Source: Sulfitobacter sp. THAF37 (GTDB lineage Bacteria; Pseudomonadota; Alphaproteobacteria; Rhodobacterales; Rhodobacteraceae). From it: a DNA stretch of 64,000 nucleotides. Shown here in pieces: positions 17,563 to 25,925 of the stretch; within the stretch, counting starts at the first letter, position 1; the number at the start of each line of letters is the position of its first letter. The notes under the pieces are model-generated. The model was not told the DNA's origin. It made no database searches and was given only the letters and a program-made list of their open reading frames with translations. The position numbers were made by a program, and so were the translations under genes. The stretch is taken from assembly GCF_009363555.1 (NCBI RefSeq), contig NZ_CP045374.1, positions 62,001 to 126,000 of the forward strand, written 5' to 3'.

Positions 17563-17777
17563 CGGTCTGCCCTGCTCTGTCGTCACTTGGGTGGCGGTGG
17601 CCGCTCTTGGGTGTGACTTTGGCGCAGAGTATGGCGTAAAAGGTGCCCGTGCTCAACACTTCTCTGGGGACCCTTGCGGGCCTGCAGGCTGATCCTGCAA
17701 ACGGGTTCCTTTGGCAACGCGGGCCGGATGAAAGGGACCCGTATACGGGACGGCGCATCGCGCGAGAGTCTGAAAAC

Positions 17778-17795
17778 AGAGCCTAAACAGGCTCT
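17778..17795. repeat. Stem-loop in the origin-like region
   Basis: AGAGCCT and AGGCTCT form a perfect 7-bp stem with loop AAAC. It lies 215 bases upstream of rep and could be part of a leader RNA or a copy-control transcript. There is no T-run on either side. Confidence 0.4.
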
Positions 17796-18016
17796 CCCGC
17801 TCGCTGGGCCCCCTGCCCCCGCGAATCGGGGCCCCTTACCCTGTACCCGGGCCCCCTTCGACCCGGAGACGGGTGCCTATTGTCCTGCATACAGGTACCG
17901 TACTGCATGTAAGTATTTGGTAAATAAATCTTATCCTATCCTAAAGCCTCTAAAGTACCTAAAGAATCTACAACCTATATTGCTGTCTTCTTCTTTATGA
18001 TAGGCTTATTAGAGAC

Positions 18017-18034
18017 GGTTTCGCATGCGAAACC
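18017..18034. promoter_or_regulatory. parS: parS-like palindrome, site 1
   Basis: A perfect 18-bp palindrome, GGTTTCGC-AT-GCGAAACC, lies 114 bases before parA. The same sequence occurs exactly once more after parB and with one change inside parB. Clustering around parAB is what is expected of a ParB binding centromere. Confidence 0.75.
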
Positions 18035-18147
18035 CAAGACCGCCCCCAAAACATCTGAGGTATCTTGGCGATTCACACCGCCATTAAGATGTGCCATTAT
18101 TACGGCGATAACATCGAATAATGATGATCTGACAGAGGCACCCTGAC

Positions 18148-19554
18148 ATGGACAAGAAGTCATCCCCACCCCTGCCCCCCTATTTCAATCTCGACCCCAA
18201 AGCCGCCGCGGCCAAGCTGAGCGATCCTGTCGACACCGCCCGATTCGCCAAGGCCGCCGCCTTTGCCGCACGCGGGCGTGCCGATCTGGCCGAGCGGGGC
18301 TATGCCCCCGATGGGAAGAAGAAGCTGCGAAAATTCTCCACCTGGGAAATTTGCCGCTATCTGATCCCCGTCGCGCCTGCTCACCTGAGACGGGTCCTGA
18401 ACAAACATCCGGAACTGCCCCAGGGCGAAGGGTCAGGCAATGCCCGGCGGTTCAGTCTTGAAGAGATCCTGACGCTGCGCCAGCACTTCGCCGAAGAGGG
18501 CGTCAGCACCAAGGAATACCGCCCCTATCGCCCCGAAGGCCTGCCGGCCAAGGTCGTCGCCGTCGCGAATTTCAAGGGCGGCGTATCCAAGACGACGACC
18601 GGTGCCCACCTCGCCATGTCGGCCGCGCTCGATGGCTACAAGGTGCTGGTCGTGGACCTGGATTCCCAGGGCTCCATGACGTCGATCATGGGCGGCAAGG
18701 TGGAGGATGAGTGGCAGACCATCTTCCCGCTTCTGGCCAAGGACTTTGCCACGCAGGTAGCGGCGGAGAACAAGATCCGGGCGACATCGGGCGATCCGGA
18801 AATTCCGATGGATGAGACCCTGACCGAGGCGCTGAAAACCTCTCTGAAAGACGTGGTGCAGCCAACCCACTGGCCCAATATCGACCTCATCGGCGCGCAG
18901 CTGAACCTCTATTGGGCAGAATTCCAGATCCCCGTCTGGCGGATGGCGTTGCGGCATTGGGCGCTGTGGGATGCGCTGACCTCGGCGCTGGAGGAAGGCG
19001 GCGCGCTGGACGAATACGACATCATCCTGGTGGATACGGCCCCGGCGCTTGGCTACCTCACGATCAATGCGCTGGCGGCGGCGGATATCATCCTTGTCCC
19101 GCTGGGCGCGTCCTTTCTCGAATTCGATTCCACGGGCCGTTTCTTTGACATGCTCTACAGCACGTTCGCCTCCATCGAAGAGGGCGAGAACGCCGCGCGG
19201 CGGCACAACGGGCTGCCCGAGATGAAGTTTGAATGGGATGTGGTCCGCGCGATCATCACCCGCTTTGACGCAAGCCAGCAGACCGACATGGCGAATGTCA
19301 TTCAGGCCTATTTCGGGGACATGACCAACGCCTACCGGCAGGAATTCACGGCGATGGTCGGTCAGGCCGGGGAGAGCGTGAGCGGCATCTATGAAGCCGA
19401 TTACCGCGACTACAACCGCGAGACCTATACCCGCGGCAGAGAGACCTTTGACCGCACCTATGCGGAGTTCAAGGAAATCCTGCTTGGCACATGGTGGCGC
19501 GACGATCAGGAACGCAAGGAGGAGGCCGGAAATGGCGAGACGGAAACAGCTTGA
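18148..19554 (+). CDS. parA: Plasmid partition ATPase ParA
   Basis: ParA of 468 residues. An N-terminal region of about 130 residues with a MerR/HTH-like part (STWEICRYLIPVAPAHLRRVLNKHPELP) precedes the deviant Walker A box KGGVSKTT at 143-150 and VVDLDSQGS; this long form normally also represses its own promoter. It is divergent from rep and coupled to parB by a 23-bp overlap. GAGG 10 bases upstream of the ATG serves as ribosome site. With ParB and the palindromes it forms a type Ia partition system that keeps the replicon stable. Confidence 0.92.
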   Translation: MDKKSSPPLPPYFNLDPKAAAAKLSDPVDTARFAKAAAFAARGRADLAERGYAPDGKKKLRKFSTWEICRYLIPVAPAHLRRVLNKHPELPQGEGSGNARRFSLEEILTLRQHFAEEGVSTKEYRPYRPEGLPAKVVAVANFKGGVSKTTTGAHLAMSAALDGYKVLVVDLDSQGSMTSIMGGKVEDEWQTIFPLLAKDFATQVAAENKIRATSGDPEIPMDETLTEALKTSLKDVVQPTHWPNIDLIGAQLNLYWAEFQIPVWRMALRHWALWDALTSALEEGGALDEYDIILVDTAPALGYLTINALAAADIILVPLGASFLEFDSTGRFFDMLYSTFASIEEGENAARRHNGLPEMKFEWDVVRAIITRFDASQQTDMANVIQAYFGDMTNAYRQEFTAMVGQAGESVSGIYEADYRDYNRETYTRGRETFDRTYAEFKEILLGTWWRDDQERKEEAGNGETETA

Positions 19555-20614
19555 GGCGCCTTCGGTCGAGAAGCTGAAGGAAATCGAAGAGGGTTTCGCA
19601 CGCGAAACCTCCCGCCTTGGATCGCGCATCCCGATTGCCGATGTCGCGGGGGATGCCGCCCGCCACGCGGACCCCCTGCCCCAGCATCTGCGCGAGGAAC
19701 AGGCCCGTGACAAGGCGGATGCCAGGCTGCTGCGCGAGGCCCGTGAAAAGGGGCTCGTGGTGTTGGAAATCCCGCTGGAGGACATCCGCGGTGATGCGTT
19801 GACGCGGGACCGTATGGAGCTGGACGAGGAGGATCTGGCCGAACTGCGCCGCTCGATCCTGGATCACGGGGTGCGTCTGCCGATCGAAGTGTTCGAGCCG
19901 ACGAACCCGGAAGACGCCGGGAAATTCGCGCTGATCTCGGGCTTCCGCCGTCTGGCCGCGATGCGCGAATTGCAAGAGCTGTCGGGCGGGGCTCGGTTCA
20001 ATACGATCCCTGCTTTCGTGCGCGAGCCCGGCAGCCTTGCCAATGCAATCCGGGCGATGATCGAAGAGAACGAAATCCGCACGGGGCTGAGCCAGTACGA
20101 GCGGGGCAGGGTGGCGGCCATCGCGGTGCATGACGGGGTCTTTGGCACGGTGGACGAGGCCGTGGCGGAGCTTTACGCGGCGGCGAGCAAGGCGAAGCGG
20201 TCCAAGATCCGGTCCTTTGCGCTGGTGCATGAAGAACTGGGGGACATGCTGCGGTTCGGCGCGCAGCTGAACGAACGCCAGTGCCTTCGGATTGCGACCG
20301 GGTTGCGCGCGGGGCAGGGGGAGCCGATGCGCGACGCGCTGGAGGAACACAGGGTCAGCTCCGCAGCCGATGAATGGGCGGTGCTGGAGCCACTGATCGT
20401 GGCAGTCGAGGAGGGCGAGCGCGACCGGACGCGCGGCGGGCGGCCCCGCAAGGCCGTCACACGCTCGGCGCCGGTTCAGCTTGCCAATGAGGTCACGATG
20501 GAAAAGGTGAAGACCGAGGACGGTTATGCCATCCGGCTGCGGGGGCCCCACGTGAACGACGAGATGGTTGAACTGGTCATGGACCGGATCAAATTCCTGC
20601 TTGAGGAAATCTGA
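19532..20614 (+). CDS. parB: Partition protein ParB
   Basis: Centromere-binding protein of 360 residues. The ParB/Sulfiredoxin-like N-terminal domain is visible at about 85-180 (IPLEDIRGDAL, SGFRRLAAMRELQEL, and ENEIRTGLSQYERGRVA with the usual box leading into the HTH). The ATG at 19532 is preceded by AAGGAGGAGG and overlaps parA by 23 bases; the frame is open upstream to 19391 but that part overlaps parA fully. One of the parS-like palindromes lies inside codons 21-26. It is followed 13 bases after its stop by another. Confidence 0.9.
   Translation: MARRKQLEAPSVEKLKEIEEGFARETSRLGSRIPIADVAGDAARHADPLPQHLREEQARDKADARLLREAREKGLVVLEIPLEDIRGDALTRDRMELDEEDLAELRRSILDHGVRLPIEVFEPTNPEDAGKFALISGFRRLAAMRELQELSGGARFNTIPAFVREPGSLANAIRAMIEENEIRTGLSQYERGRVAAIAVHDGVFGTVDEAVAELYAAASKAKRSKIRSFALVHEELGDMLRFGAQLNERQCLRIATGLRAGQGEPMRDALEEHRVSSAADEWAVLEPLIVAVEEGERDRTRGGRPRKAVTRSAPVQLANEVTMEKVKTEDGYAIRLRGPHVNDEMVELVMDRIKFLLEEI
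19592..19609. promoter_or_regulatory. parS: parS-like palindrome, site 2, inside parB
   Basis: GGTTTCGC-AC-GCGAAACC differs from the perfect palindrome only in the central dinucleotide. It lies in the coding region of parB (residues FARET). Preservation of both arms within a coding sequence argues that the site is functional. Confidence 0.65.
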
Positions 20615-20627
20615 ACCCTCAAGGTGG

Positions 20628-20645
20628 GGTTTCGCATGCGAAACC
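20628..20645. promoter_or_regulatory. parS: parS-like palindrome, site 3
   Basis: Exact copy of the perfect 18-bp palindrome found before parA, 13 bases after the parB stop. Confidence 0.75.
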
Positions 20646-20774
20646 TCCCTGACTCCCGACCGGCCCGGCAGGGCGGGGAGGGGTGAGAAGCATGGCCAGA
20701 GCCTTTGTCGGCAGATTATCGGACATAAGGCCTGGCGCTACTGCGGGGCGGTTACTGCGCGATAAAGCATGAAA

Positions 20775-20799
20775 AAGCGCCGCGGCCTGAAAGGCGCTT
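20775..20799. terminator. Hairpin terminator after parAB
   Basis: AAGCGCC/GGCGCTT form a 7-bp stem around an 11-nt loop. On the minus strand the hairpin is followed by a T-run, so it would work best against transcripts entering from the right; on the plus strand it has only TT. Confidence 0.45.
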
Positions 20800-21228
20800 C
20801 TCCGCATCACCCCGCCAGCCGAGGCCGATCTTATCTCCGAAAGCGGGGACTGGACACCTCTGCGGCGCTGAAAATCTTTGAAGATGTGGCGCTTTTGTCG
20901 TTCGTCATGCGGGCGGGTCTGTATCCCTTGATCCTGAAATGGGGGTGAGCGCCGACTGGCGAAAAAGGGACGGAACCCGACCACCTGGCGAAGCCAATTT
21001 CAAGGAGCTCCGGATAAAACGAAAATATATCAGATACTTAGCTATTTTTCGTGCGATTCGGGTTGAGCAGTAAGGGGTAAAGCCGGACAAGGCAGGCGAC
21101 GTGAAAACAATGCGTGGCGTGGCCATCTATTCGCGGACCTATGCGACAGGACCCCGAATTTGCGCCTTATTGCCCAATTTCTGCCCCACTAGCCTGAAAA
21201 ACACGATCAAGCTGAGTGGGAGCAGAAT

Positions 21229-22221
21229 ATGAAACTGATCGTCCAGATTCCGGCCTGGAATGAAGAAGAGACCCTTGCGGAATCCATCGCGGCGGTGCCG
21301 CGCCGGATACGCGGCGTTACGAGCGTAGAGGTATTGGTGGTCGACGATGGGTCAACCGACCGCACTGTCGAGGTGGCAAAACAGGCCGGCGCCGATCACG
21401 TCCTCCAGATGAGCAGCCATGTCGGCCTTGCCCGTGCCTTTCTGGCCGGGATCGAGGAATGTCTGACCCTTGGGGCCGACATCATCGTCAATACCGACGC
21501 GGACAACCAGTATTGTGCCGACGATATTCCGGCCCTGATCGAACCGGTGCTGGAACGGCGTGCGCAGATCGTCGTCGGTGCCCGCCCGATCAGCGAAATC
21601 GAGAGCTTTTCGCCGGTCAAGAAGGTCCTGCAGCGACTGGGCAGCTGGGTCGTGCGCGTGGCCAGCGGCACCGACATTCCCGACGCACCCAGCGGATTCC
21701 GCGCCTACGCACGCGATGCCGCCGCCCGGCTTTGCGTGGTGAACACCTACACATATACGCTGGAGACAATCATTCAGGCCGGTCGCAAGCGGATACCGAT
21801 GACTTCTGTTCCGGTGCGGGTGAACACGGTGAAACGCCCCTCGCGACTGTTTCGCGGCATGGGCCAGTATATCATGCGCTCGGTCAAGACGATCCTGCGG
21901 GTCTTTGTGATCTACGCGCCATTGCGGTTCTTCATGACCCTTGCGAGCTTCTTTTTGCTGCCTGCGCTGGCCGGTGTCGGACGGTTTGTCTATTTCTACG
22001 CCACCGACGGCGGCGCGGGCCACATTCAGTCTCTGGTCCTGTCGGGTGCGTTTCTGGCCGTGGCGACGATCCTTTTTGCCGTCGGTATCCTGGCCGATCT
22101 GATCGCCGCGAACCGCAGCCTGCTGGAAGACATTCGCGCCCGCGACCTGCTGCGCCAGCCGCAGCGCCCGCGCCAAACCGGCAAGGTCATCCATGCCGTC
22201 GATTTCGCCGATGCATCCTGA
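21229..22221 (+). CDS. Family 2 glycosyltransferase with C-terminal membrane anchors
   Basis: 330 residues, polyprenyl-phosphate mannosyltransferase-like (GT2). The N-terminal half has IPAWNEEETLAESI, VDDGSTDRT and the DxD-type NTDADNQY; the acceptor region APSGFRAYARDAA follows. Two or more hydrophobic segments near residues 238-262 and 270-295 anchor it in the inner membrane. GGGAG 6 bases before the ATG is a strong ribosome site. It probably loads a sugar onto a lipid carrier for the GT39-like enzyme encoded next, with which it overlaps by 29 bases. The cluster continues to 27.9 kb. Confidence 0.88.
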   Translation: MKLIVQIPAWNEEETLAESIAAVPRRIRGVTSVEVLVVDDGSTDRTVEVAKQAGADHVLQMSSHVGLARAFLAGIEECLTLGADIIVNTDADNQYCADDIPALIEPVLERRAQIVVGARPISEIESFSPVKKVLQRLGSWVVRVASGTDIPDAPSGFRAYARDAAARLCVVNTYTYTLETIIQAGRKRIPMTSVPVRVNTVKRPSRLFRGMGQYIMRSVKTILRVFVIYAPLRFFMTLASFFLLPALAGVGRFVYFYATDGGAGHIQSLVLSGAFLAVATILFAVGILADLIAANRSLLEDIRARDLLRQPQRPRQTGKVIHAVDFADAS

Positions 22222-23890
22222 AGGCATTTCCCTGCCGTCGGCTGCGCAGGTTCAGTCCATCAGCGCCGATGACATTGGCCGCACCGCGATACGGCTGGTG
22301 ATCCTGTGCATGCTGGTCGCCATGGCCGGCATGAGCTGGACCCGGAACGTGAACTGGGACGAGTTCTATTTCCTTTCCCATGTCCATGCCAATCTGGACG
22401 GTCGGCTGGACCGGCCGCTTCAGACCGTTTTCGTCCATGCTTTCGGCTGGTTGGCAGATGTGTCCGGCAACGAGGTCGATCAGATCGCAATCGCCCGCCT
22501 CGTCATGCTTGGCTTCTTCGTCGCAAGCTGCCTGGCCCTGCACCGGATTGCGGTGACGCTCGCGGGGGAACGATCCGCGGACATCGCGGTGCTGGGCTTT
22601 GTCACCTCCGGGTTTGCCATTGCGCATGGCTCCAGCTTTCGTGCCGATCCCATGGCGGCGGGGCTCTTGATGTGCGCCCTGGCGTTCATGATGACCACGC
22701 GCATGGGCCTTTTGCATATCCTTGTCTCTGCGGTGCTCTGTGCCCTTGCGCTGCTCGTCACGGTAAAGTCCGCACTCTATCTGCCGGTCTTTGTCGGTGC
22801 ATTGGTGTGGCGCCGGACCGACCCCGGCATCGTGTTGCGTTGCCTTGCCGCAGCTCTGCTGGCGCTGGCAATCGCCGCTGTGGGGTTCTTCTGGCACGCC
22901 TCCGGCATCACGCCCGCCGAGGGGGCGGATACGACGACCAACCTCGGGGATGCCGCGCGCATCTCGATCGGGGGCAGCGGTCTGCTGCCCCGTTGGCCCG
23001 AAGCGTCCCTGTGGCTGATGTTCAGTCTGGGCGCCGTGCTGCTGATCTGTGCCGGATTTCTGCGTGCGCCCGGTGCGCGGTTGAAAGTGGTTTTGTGGTG
23101 CTTCGCCGTGCCTGTCCTGTCTGTCGTGGTGTACCGTAACGCCTTTCCCTATTTCTTTCCCTTTGCGGTGCCGCCGCTGATGGTTGCCGTCGCGGTGGGG
23201 GCACGGGCGGTGAAGGGGGGGCTGATCCGCAAGCTCGCCCTGGTGCTGATGATCGCAAGCGGTCTGATCCAGACCCAAAGAGCCCTGGCCGAGCGCAACG
23301 CGGACCAGCACGCCACCATTGCCGAAGTTCACCGGCTGTTTCCCGAACCGGTCACTTACATCGACCAGAACGGCATGATCGCAAGTTTCGACCGACAGGG
23401 GTTCTTCATGTCGACCTGGGGTATCGTGACCTATCGCGCGGCGGGCAAACCCGTCTTTGCCGATCTGATCGCCGACAATCGTCCGCCCCTGTTGCTGACC
23501 AACCGGGCCGAGCTTTACGCGGCGCTGCGGCCCGAACAGGGTGATCGCCGGTTGCTGGGATTGCTGGCGGAGGATGCGCGGACCCTGCGCCAAAGCTATG
23601 TGCACCATGCCGGGGTGATCTGGCTCGCGGGGCAGGATGTGACAATCGAAAACGGCAGGGCGACGGCGGAAATGCCTTTTGCCGGGACCTACCGGGTCGA
23701 GGCGGACACGCCGGTCATGATCGGCACCACCGAGGTATCCCGTGGCGACGTGGTGACGCTTGGGGGCGGGGGCACCGAAATCCGCGGCCCGGAAGGTGCC
23801 AAAGTGCGACTTATCTGGAACACCGCCCCCGGAGCCGCCCAAATCTCATTGCCTGAAACCGGGCTATATGCTGGTTTCTGGCGGCTATGA
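22193..23890 (+). CDS. ArnT/GT39-like polytopic membrane glycosyltransferase
   Basis: 565-residue membrane protein with about ten hydrophobic segments in its first 390 residues. The early periplasmic acidic stretch NWDEFYFLSHVHANLDG resembles the D-E loop of GT-C enzymes such as ArnT, which take sugars from undecaprenyl or dolichyl phosphate donors. A soluble C-terminal part (about 170 residues) follows. The start at 22193 has AAGG upstream; ATG 22211 is an alternative. It is coupled to the next glycosyltransferase by ATGA. The acceptor is unknown; a glycolipid or exopolysaccharide is likely. Confidence 0.78.
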   Translation: MPSISPMHPEGISLPSAAQVQSISADDIGRTAIRLVILCMLVAMAGMSWTRNVNWDEFYFLSHVHANLDGRLDRPLQTVFVHAFGWLADVSGNEVDQIAIARLVMLGFFVASCLALHRIAVTLAGERSADIAVLGFVTSGFAIAHGSSFRADPMAAGLLMCALAFMMTTRMGLLHILVSAVLCALALLVTVKSALYLPVFVGALVWRRTDPGIVLRCLAAALLALAIAAVGFFWHASGITPAEGADTTTNLGDAARISIGGSGLLPRWPEASLWLMFSLGAVLLICAGFLRAPGARLKVVLWCFAVPVLSVVVYRNAFPYFFPFAVPPLMVAVAVGARAVKGGLIRKLALVLMIASGLIQTQRALAERNADQHATIAEVHRLFPEPVTYIDQNGMIASFDRQGFFMSTWGIVTYRAAGKPVFADLIADNRPPLLLTNRAELYAALRPEQGDRRLLGLLAEDARTLRQSYVHHAGVIWLAGQDVTIENGRATAEMPFAGTYRVEADTPVMIGTTEVSRGDVVTLGGGGTEIRGPEGAKVRLIWNTAPGAAQISLPETGLYAGFWRL

Positions 23891-25077
23891 CACAGATCGC
23901 CACACCTCTTGCCGCATGTGCGGTCCCCCGTGACATCGCGCGCGCCGCGGCGTCGGATCAGCCGTTGCGCGTGGTCCTCTGGGGCAGTTACGATCTGGGC
24001 AAACCGCGCACGCGCATCCTGCGTGAGGGCCTTGTCGAGGCCGGCGCCGAGGTGACGGAAATCCACGCGGACATCTGGAAAGCGGACGCGGACAAGAGCC
24101 AGTTGAGCCGCGCGCAGATGGCGCTGCGCCTGCTCAGCCTGCTGCTGGCCTATCCGGTATTGATCGTTCGTTACCTGCGCGCCCCGCAGCACGATCTGGT
24201 GATCGTTCCCTACCTGGGCCAGTTCGATGTGATCGTGCTGTGGCCCTTTGCCAGGTTGCGGGGGCGGCCCGTGGTGCTGGACCTGTTCCTGTCGCTTTAT
24301 GATACCGTCGTGAACGACCGGAAGATGGTGCCATCCGGCGGGTTTGTCGCACGGTGCCTCAGGACGCTAGAGCGTCTGTCCTGCCGCGCCGTGGATACCG
24401 TGCTGCTGGACACCGAAGTTCACGCCGCACGGATTGCGCAGGTGTTGGGACTGGACCCGGAGAAATTCGATGCCGTGCCCGTGGGCGTCGAACCGGGGGC
24501 CTTTGCCCATGTCGCGCCGCATGTGCCTCATGAGGGCCGCACGCGCGTCCTGTTCTACGGTCAGCTCATCCCGCTGCATGGCGTGGAAACGATTCTGGCC
24601 GCCGCCCTGTCCGAACGGGGGCGGCAGTACGATTGGCACATCATCGGCAGCGGCCAGGACCGGCCGCGTGTCGCGCATGCCCTTGCCGCCGAGAAATCCG
24701 ATCATGTCAGATGGGACGACTGGGTGCCTTACGCGGAGCTCGCCCAGGCGATCGAGACCACCGATATCTGCCTCGGCATCTTTGGCACCTCAGACAAGGC
24801 CGCCGGGGTCGTCCCCAACAAGGTCTATCAGAGCCTGTTTGCCGGCAGGGCGGTGATCACCCGCGACGGCCCCGCCATGCGCGAGGTTTTTGCGCAGGCC
24901 GACCCGGCGCTGCAGCTTGTTCCCGCCGCTGACCCCTTTGCCATTCTCGATGCGATCGACCGCCTCAGGTCGGCTGGTTTTCCGGCCATGCACCGCGACA
25001 GGCTGGAGGTCGCGCAGCCTGCCCGGATCGGTGAAATCCTCTGCGCGAAAATCGCGCCCCTGGTCGGAAGGACCTGA
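23887..25077 (+). CDS. Glycosyltransferase (GT-B fold, GT4-like)
   Basis: 396 residues with a GT-B arrangement: N-terminal acceptor domain with the RVVLWGSYDLGKPRTRIL beginning, and a C-terminal nucleotide-sugar domain with RVLFYGQLIPLHGVETILAA, DWHIIGSGQ, and the GVVPNKVYQSLFAGRAVITRD loop where a Glu-x7-Glu is usually found. Only one acidic residue of that pair is clear. It is coupled to the upstream GT-C gene and followed by a methyltransferase 3 bases later. It acts in the cytosol on an unknown lipid or oligosaccharide acceptor. Confidence 0.82.
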   Translation: MTQIATPLAACAVPRDIARAAASDQPLRVVLWGSYDLGKPRTRILREGLVEAGAEVTEIHADIWKADADKSQLSRAQMALRLLSLLLAYPVLIVRYLRAPQHDLVIVPYLGQFDVIVLWPFARLRGRPVVLDLFLSLYDTVVNDRKMVPSGGFVARCLRTLERLSCRAVDTVLLDTEVHAARIAQVLGLDPEKFDAVPVGVEPGAFAHVAPHVPHEGRTRVLFYGQLIPLHGVETILAAALSERGRQYDWHIIGSGQDRPRVAHALAAEKSDHVRWDDWVPYAELAQAIETTDICLGIFGTSDKAAGVVPNKVYQSLFAGRAVITRDGPAMREVFAQADPALQLVPAADPFAILDAIDRLRSAGFPAMHRDRLEVAQPARIGEILCAKIAPLVGRT

Positions 25078-25080
25078 CAG

Positions 25081-25923
25081 ATGAGTACAGCAGGTGTTTG
25101 CGCAATGGATCGGCTGACCCCCTCTGATGATGCTGTCTGGCACCGCAGTTATGGCCCGGCCTTGCCGACCCACAACTGGGTTCCGGCGCCGCGTTACCTG
25201 CTGCGCCGGGCCCGCGTGCTGCATCACATTGCCGCTATCGCCCCCTGCCGCGTGGTCGACATTGGCTGTGGCCCTGCGGCGCTGTTGGCCGAACTGGCCG
25301 CGAAAGGTTTCGATGCCGTCGGCGTCGACCGCGCACAGCCCGCGCTCGATCTTGCGGCACGGCTTGCTGGCCCCGGCAGCCCGATGCGCCTGCAGGCGGA
25401 GCTGGATCCCGACTGGCGCGGCAGCTTCGATCTGGCCATGTCGTTCGAAGTCATCGAACACCTCGAAGAAGACGTGCAAGCCATGGCCGAATGGCGCGAA
25501 TATCTCAGACCGGGGGGGCGGATGATCCTGTCCACCCCCGCGCACCCGTCGCGCTGGAACGCGGCGGATGTCTGGGCCGGTCACGTGCGGCGCTACACCC
25601 GAACAGGTCTGACAGAGGCCATCACCAGCGCGGGTTTCACCATTGAAAAGTTCGAATGCTACGGCTTTCCCCTGGCCAACGTGATGGAGGTCCTGCGCGC
25701 CCGCGCGTATGGCAAGGCGCTGGAACAGGCCGCGAAATCCGACAAATCCGCCGATGATCTGACCGACGAAAGCGGCAGCGACCGGTCGGTTGAAAGCCGT
25801 TTCTGGAAGCTGTTCGCCTCCAGGCCGATGGCGGCGGCCATGGGGCTGGCGGCCCAGCTTCAGCGTCCGTTTCTGCAGACCGATCTGGGGAACGGCTATC
25901 TGGTCGTGGCCCGCAAGACCTGA
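25081..25923 (+). CDS. Class I SAM-dependent methyltransferase
   Basis: 280 residues. Motif I is VVDIGCGPAALLAELAAKGF near residue 60, followed by VGVDRAQPALDLA and the FDLAMSFEVIEHLEEDVQ segment of the Methyltransf_11/23 group. The C-terminal 80 residues are not conserved in an obvious way. GGAAGGA lies upstream of the ATG. Position in the cluster suggests methylation of a sugar or polyprenyl intermediate, but quinone or other small substrates cannot be excluded. Confidence 0.85.
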   Translation: MSTAGVCAMDRLTPSDDAVWHRSYGPALPTHNWVPAPRYLLRRARVLHHIAAIAPCRVVDIGCGPAALLAELAAKGFDAVGVDRAQPALDLAARLAGPGSPMRLQAELDPDWRGSFDLAMSFEVIEHLEEDVQAMAEWREYLRPGGRMILSTPAHPSRWNAADVWAGHVRRYTRTGLTEAITSAGFTIEKFECYGFPLANVMEVLRARAYGKALEQAAKSDKSADDLTDESGSDRSVESRFWKLFASRPMAAAMGLAAQLQRPFLQTDLGNGYLVVARKT

Positions 25924-25925
25924 TC

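Larger units (their letters stand above)
17587..18147. other. Non-coding region between rep and parA, likely origin of replication
   Basis: No gene fits in these 560 bases. The rep-proximal part (17660-17880) is GC-rich and holds GGGACCC/GGGCCCC elements repeated several times (around 17667, 17734, 17806, 17828, 17849), a CCCGTATACGGG palindrome (17738-17749) and hairpins. The parA-proximal part (17900-18010) is strikingly AT-rich for this genome, as expected of a DNA-unwinding element. It ends with a perfect 18-bp palindrome (parS-like). Iterons are suggested but not regular enough to prove. Confidence 0.5.
20615..21228. other. Non-coding stretch after parB
   Basis: No convincing gene in 614 bases. 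It holds a third parS-like palindrome (20628-20645), a terminator-type hairpin (20775-20799), an AT-rich segment (21010-21055) and, at its end, GGGAG before the glycosyltransferase start. Open frames here are short and without family resemblance. It marks the border between the replicon core and the glycosylation cluster. Confidence 0.6.

Noticed and set aside
17587..18147. CRISPR array or insertion sequence in the rep-parA spacer
   Set aside because: Repeats are irregular and short with no unique spacers; there is no transposase or terminal repeats.
18433..19785. 450-residue minus-strand frame opposite parA/parB
   Set aside because: Antisense shadow of parA and the start of parB.
22187..23842. 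551-residue minus-strand frame opposite the ArnT-like gene
   Set aside because: His/Gly/Gln-rich mirror frame of a membrane protein gene; no signal, motif or start context.
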